Origin: JAICTV01 sp035634055
Lineage (GTDB): Bacteria; Planctomycetota; Phycisphaerae; Tepidisphaerales; Tepidisphaeraceae
Assembly: GCA_035634055.1 (NCBI GenBank)
Contig: DASQDR010000235.1
Span: 1-64,000 of the forward strand
DNA: 64,000 nt
Direction of reading: 5' to 3'
The notes under the pieces are model-generated. The model ran no database searches. It was not told the origin of the DNA and saw only the letters and a list, made by a program, of their open reading frames with translations. Both the position numbers and the translations under genes were made by a program. Shown here in pieces: positions 61,072-64,000 of the stretch. Positions within the stretch are counted from its first letter, which is position 1. Every line of letters begins with the position of its first letter.

Positions 61072-62181
61072 CTAGATCCCCACGGCGGTGCTCTTGGAAT
61101 TTTCCGCGACTTCCTGGGCGGTCACTTCGGCGCGGCGGTCGTTGGACAGGTAGATCGCCTCGCTGATGAGCATCGTGTTCAGCGCGATCTCGGCGGTCGG
61201 GAGCAGATCGACCTTCCCCTGGAGCGCGGCGATCCAGTGCGGCTGCGGGCCGGCGTAGTGGGCGTGGTCGCCGGCGACGTTGGTCCAGCGAAAGTTGGAG
61301 CGCTCGAGGTCGGCCGTGGAGCTGAGGTCCATGTGGCCGCTGCTGCGGAAGAAGCCGAAGGGTTGCAGGCGGACGCCGCCCTTGGAGCCGACGACGTAAG
61401 AACCCTCGAACGCGTCGAGGTGGATGGCCCAGGCCTCGATCAGGTCGAGGGTGACGTCGCCCTGGAAGCGCACGAGCCCGAGGCCGAGTTCCTCGACGTC
61501 GTAGCCGCTGGCCTGGCGGCGCTGCGGGTCCATGTCGGTCTTCTGGTAGGTCTTGCCGCTGACGCGCGCGACCGTGGGGTTGCCGAGCAGGTAAAGGACC
61601 TGGCTGATGTGGTAGACGCCCATGTCGTAGAGCGCGCCGCCGGCACTGTTGCGCTTCTGGACGAAGGTGGGCGTGCCGTAGCCGTCGACGTAGGGCCGGC
61701 CCCGGCGGCGCCAGCCGGTGGAGCGCGCGAAGTACAGCTCGCCCAGCTCGCCGGCGTCGATCAGCTCCTTGGCGGCGCGCGTCTCGTTGGCGTAAAGGGT
61801 CGAGAGCTGAATGGAGAGCTTTCGCCCCGCCTGCCGGGCCGTCTCGAGCATGCTCGCGGCGTCGCGGTAGCTGCCGGCCATCGGCTTCTCGCAGTAGACG
61901 TGCTTGCCGGCGCGCAGCGCCGCCTCGGTGGCCGGGCGGTGGAAGTTGTTGTGCAGGCAGACGTCGACGGCGTCGATGTCGTCGCGCTCCAGGAGCTTGC
62001 GGAAGTCGGTGTAGACCTCGGCGACGCCGAATTTTTCGGCCGAGCGCCGCGCGCAGCCCTCGTCGATGTCCGCCGCCGCGACGACCTTCACGTCGTCGGG
62101 GGACATCTTCGCGTACTGCGCGAAGTGCACCTGCGCGATCTGCCCGCAACCGATGATGCCCACGCGAATCTGCTGCGCCAC
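61072..62181 (-). CDS. Gfo/Idh/MocA family oxidoreductase
   Basis: The 369-residue product has the NAD(P) Rossmann start VGIIGCGQIAQVHF, the EKP lysine in YCEKPMAGSYRDAA, and the substrate-domain motif GGALYDMGVYHISQVLYLLG, in which Asp/His are the likely catalytic pair. Members act on sugars or inositol. The start is an ATG at 62181 just ahead of the fold. It lies 116 bases downstream of a sugar isomerase gene on the same strand, a pairing that recurs across planctomycetes and suggests consecutive steps (oxidation and isomerisation) of one sugar. The two are separated by a palindromic repeat. Confidence 0.93.
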   Translation of the reverse strand: MAQQIRVGIIGCGQIAQVHFAQYAKMSPDDVKVVAAADIDEGCARRSAEKFGVAEVYTDFRKLLERDDIDAVDVCLHNNFHRPATEAALRAGKHVYCEKPMAGSYRDAASMLETARQAGRKLSIQLSTLYANETRAAKELIDAGELGELYFARSTGWRRRGRPYVDGYGTPTFVQKRNSAGGALYDMGVYHISQVLYLLGNPTVARVSGKTYQKTDMDPQRRQASGYDVEELGLGLVRFQGDVTLDLIEAWAIHLDAFEGSYVVGSKGGVRLQPFGFFRSSGHMDLSSTADLERSNFRWTNVAGDHAHYAGPQPHWIAALQGKVDLLPTAEIALNTMLISEAIYLSNDRRAEVTAQEVAENSKSTAVGI

Positions 62182-62213
62182 GGTCTGACTCCCAGTCGAG
62201 GAAAACGAAGCTC

Positions 62214-62288
62214 ACCGCAGAGGCGCGGAGCACGCGGAGGCGCGCCCGTCGCTCGAAGCCGCCTCCGCGCCCTCTGCGCCTCTGCGGT
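62214..62288. repeat. 27-bp imperfect inverted repeat (accgcagaggcgc type)
   Basis: Arms at 62214-62240 and 62262-62288 pair with three mismatches around a 21-base loop. Both outer ends read accgcagaggcgc toward the centre. It lies between the isomerase stop (62298) and the oxidoreductase start (62181), where it may attenuate or process the transcript. Confidence 0.8.
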
Positions 62289-62297
62289 ATAAGGATC

Positions 62298-63107
62298 TCA
62301 AGCGACGTGCCGGCGGATCAAGTCGATGGTCTTGCGGGCGGCGGCGTGCTCGTCGCCGTCGGCCGGGACGCTCTCGACGCCCCAGACGCCCTTGTAGCCG
62401 GCATCGAGCAGCAGGCGGATGGCCTCTTCCGGGCGGGCGCCGCTGGACTCGTTGCCGGCGGCGTCGAAGGCGAACGTCTTGACGTGCACCGCCGCCGCGA
62501 ACTTGGCGCACTTGCGCCGCCCCTCGTCGCGCAGCTCGGGCTTCCAGTTGTCGGTGTCGTAGAGCAGGCCGAGGCCCTCGACCGACTCGCAGAGCCGCAC
62601 GACGTTGTCCGGGACGAGCGACGGGCCCCAGTGGTTCTCGATCAGCACCTGCACGCCCAGCGGCTTGCCGCGCGCGATCAGGTCCTGGTAGCCGGCGACG
62701 ATCGTGCGGAAGGCGTCGTCGGGCATCTCCTCCGGGCCGCCGGCGTCGATGCGGACCTGCTCGAAGCCAAGCTTGCCGGCGACGTCGAGCCAGCGGTACG
62801 CCTTGGCGCGGTTCGCACTGCGTGCTTCCTCGGTGGGCTCGTAGACGTGCGCGCCGTCGACGGCGAGGCAGCCCCACGGCAGTCCGGCGACGTCGGCGGC
62901 CTCCTCGATCTGCTCCAGGTAATCGTCGTCCGCCGCCGCCAGCGCGCCGCCGGCGGCGATGGTCGCCTCCAGCGGGGCCAGGTGCTTGTTCCACGGGTCG
63001 AGCTGCGTGCAGCCCAGCGCCTTGCAGTCGGTGATGTAGCGCAGCAGGTCCTGCTTCTGCGCGGCGAGCCGACGGTGGAAGCTGTAGGAGCAGATGGCGA
63101 TTTCCAT
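62298..63107 (-). CDS. Sugar phosphate isomerase/epimerase (TIM barrel)
   Basis: The 269-residue product starts EIAICSYSFHRRLAA, typical of the AP-endonuclease-2 TIM-barrel family. Metal-site stretches are VLIENHWGPSL (Glu), LLYDTDNWKP (Asp), VHVKTFAFD (His) and the final VWGVESVPAD (Glu). It is predicted to epimerise or isomerise a sugar or keto-sugar in the cytoplasm. The start could be the ATG at 63107 or 63116; neither has a clear ribosome site. It precedes the Gfo/Idh/MocA gene on the same strand, so both likely belong to one sugar pathway. Confidence 0.88.
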   Translation of the reverse strand: MEIAICSYSFHRRLAAQKQDLLRYITDCKALGCTQLDPWNKHLAPLEATIAAGGALAAADDDYLEQIEEAADVAGLPWGCLAVDGAHVYEPTEEARSANRAKAYRWLDVAGKLGFEQVRIDAGGPEEMPDDAFRTIVAGYQDLIARGKPLGVQVLIENHWGPSLVPDNVVRLCESVEGLGLLYDTDNWKPELRDEGRRKCAKFAAAVHVKTFAFDAAGNESSGARPEEAIRLLLDAGYKGVWGVESVPADGDEHAAARKTIDLIRRHVA

Positions 63108-63206
63108 CGCCGGCATTGGAACAGAACGCCGCCTGATCACAAGCGTTGACAGGGGACGCCGACTAGCGAAAGATCCGATCGCACGTCAACCCCCAGGAGA
63201 ACCGCT

Positions 63207-63599
63207 GTGGCCAACATGACCATGCTGATCGGCGCGCTGTTGTGCGTGCTCGGGTTTGCGACTTACGCCATGGGCGGCCAGACCGGCTCGGCCGAGCGCA
63301 GCCCGACGGCGCTGATCCCCGCCGGCTTCGGCGCGATCCTGATCCTGCTGGGGTTCTTCACGCTGATCCGCCCCGGGCTGCGCAAGCACCTGATGCACGC
63401 GGCGGCGGCGGTCGGGCTGCTCGGGGCGCTGGGCGGGCTGGGCATGTTCGCCGCCCGCTTCCCCAGCCGCGGGCTGGTGCTGGCGACCGGCTCGATGCTG
63501 ACGATGGGGCTGCTGTGCGCGGCGTTCGTCGCCCTCTGCGTCCGCTCGTTCATCGCCGCGAGAAAGGCCCGCGAGGCGGGCACGCCGGCGGCGCCGTAA
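63207..63599 (+). CDS. Small four-helix membrane protein of unknown function
   Basis: The 130-residue product is almost entirely hydrophobic with four transmembrane segments (about 5-24, 38-54, 66-82 and 90-112) and a short basic C-terminal tail (RSFIAARKAREAG). The GTG start at 63207 follows AGGAGA at ideal spacing; an ATG three codons later could also serve. I recognise no specific family, although similar compact proteins are common in planctomycetes. It is divergent from the isomerase gene and convergent with the stress flavoprotein gene at the window edge. Confidence 0.75.
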   Translation: MANMTMLIGALLCVLGFATYAMGGQTGSAERSPTALIPAGFGAILILLGFFTLIRPGLRKHLMHAAAAVGLLGALGGLGMFAARFPSRGLVLATGSMLTMGLLCAAFVALCVRSFIAARKAREAGTPAAP

Positions 63600-63612
63600 G
63601 CCTCCTCCACGC

Positions 63613-64000
63613 TCATCGCTGCGCCGCCCGCCCGGTCGCGCCGGCGGGCTTCAGGCGGATGCGCTTGTTGTCGCCGGGGTTGGCGGGCTTGCCGGTGACC
63701 ATTGCCTTGACCACGCCGTACAGGTGGACCATCGCGCTGCTGGGCGTGTCCCAGAACTCGGCCGTTTCCACGCTCACGCGGATCAGCGCCAGGCGCGGGT
63801 CGTCCAGCCCGTCGGGGAACCACGCGCGGTAGGCCGGGTTCCACAGCTCGCGCGCCTTCGCCCGGTTCTTCACCAGCGACGCGCGGCCGGAGACCGAGAC
63901 GTAGGTGTTGCTGTCCGGATCGGCGTAAGCCACGTTCACGTGCGCGTCGTCGTGGATCTCGTGCACCTTGGCGGTGTCGTCGTCGGTGAAGAACCAAAGG
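63613..64000 (-). CDS. General stress protein 26-like (pyridoxamine 5'-phosphate oxidase fold), partial at 5' end
   Basis: The frame is open to the right edge of the window, so the N-terminus is missing. The visible part reads LWFFTDDDTAKVHEIHDDAH, then YVSVSGRASLVKNRAKARELWNPAYRAWFPDGLDDPRLALIRV and MVHLYGVVKAMVTGKPA, the core of the Pyrid_ox_like/general stress protein 26 family. These flavin-binding split-barrel proteins are linked to stress responses; the reaction is often unknown. An internal GTG at 63966 could be mistaken for the start, but conserved sequence continues upstream of it. It ends 13 bases from the convergent membrane-protein gene. Confidence 0.88.
   Translation of the reverse strand, partial: LWFFTDDDTAKVHEIHDDAHVNVAYADPDSNTYVSVSGRASLVKNRAKARELWNPAYRAWFPDGLDDPRLALIRVSVETAEFWDTPSSAMVHLYGVVKAMVTGKPANPGDNKRIRLKPAGATGRAAQR

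Overview
The window is a very GC-rich bacterial chromosome segment that looks planctomycetal, probably Phycisphaerae/Tepidisphaerales-like. The clues are a PVC-type membrane-bound dehydrogenase/HEAT/cytochrome c fusion, a DUF4159 protein, zinc-ribbon membrane proteins, secreted Kelch proteins with an N-terminal E-x-R-R-x-L motif, XylR-type regulation, and paired sugar-isomerase and Gfo/Idh/MocA genes. This assignment is inferred from gene content; there is no rRNA in the window. I found no tRNA, rRNA, CRISPR array or prophage block.

Layout. 1-9.5 kb: ParA (cut by the left edge), an MpaB-type oxygenase, a 29-residue Lys-rich protein with its own promoter and terminator, GpmI, a ferredoxin, a copper operon (CsoR-CopA) whose promoter contains a CsoR-type operator, and a strongly acidic protein. 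9-13.7 kb: ArfB rescue factor, a membrane protein, a HAD hydrolase, a PIG-L deacetylase, a glycosyltransferase, and a REP-associated (RAYT-like) transposase bracketed by inverted REP-like sequences. 13.7-20.6 kb: a zinc-ribbon membrane protein overlapping an FAD oxidoreductase, a TIR-like protein, a TruA-GNAT fusion, and Asd.

20.9-27.9 kb is the accessory core. A retron-type reverse transcriptase with the NAxxH and VTG retron signatures lies directly downstream of a region that folds as a complete msr-msd: a1/a2 end pairing, a short msr hairpin, and a long msd stem with a perfect 24-bp arm. The enzyme carries an N-terminal transmembrane anchor. Upstream on the same strand lie a SWIM zinc-finger protein, a helical-repeat protein, a conserved unknown and a PLD-family protein, which may form one accessory locus. 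A possible structured RNA with a strong terminator lies at 28.1-28.4 kb.

28.4-50.3 kb: S2P protease, DEAD-box helicase, PVC dehydrogenase-cytochrome, sugar isomerase, OsmC, an orphan phage-type RecA-like ATPase, SucD, a short-chain dehydrogenase, an oxidoreductase, a CDF transporter, the DUF4159 protein, an XylR-like regulator and PilT. 50.6-56.5 kb: three paralogous secreted Kelch proteins in tandem. 56.6-64 kb: a repeat lipoprotein, a HAD phosphatase, a phosphoesterase-PQQ fusion, an oxidoreductase/isomerase pair, a small membrane protein and a stress flavoprotein cut by the right edge. Intergenic spaces are rich in short inverted and tandem repeats.
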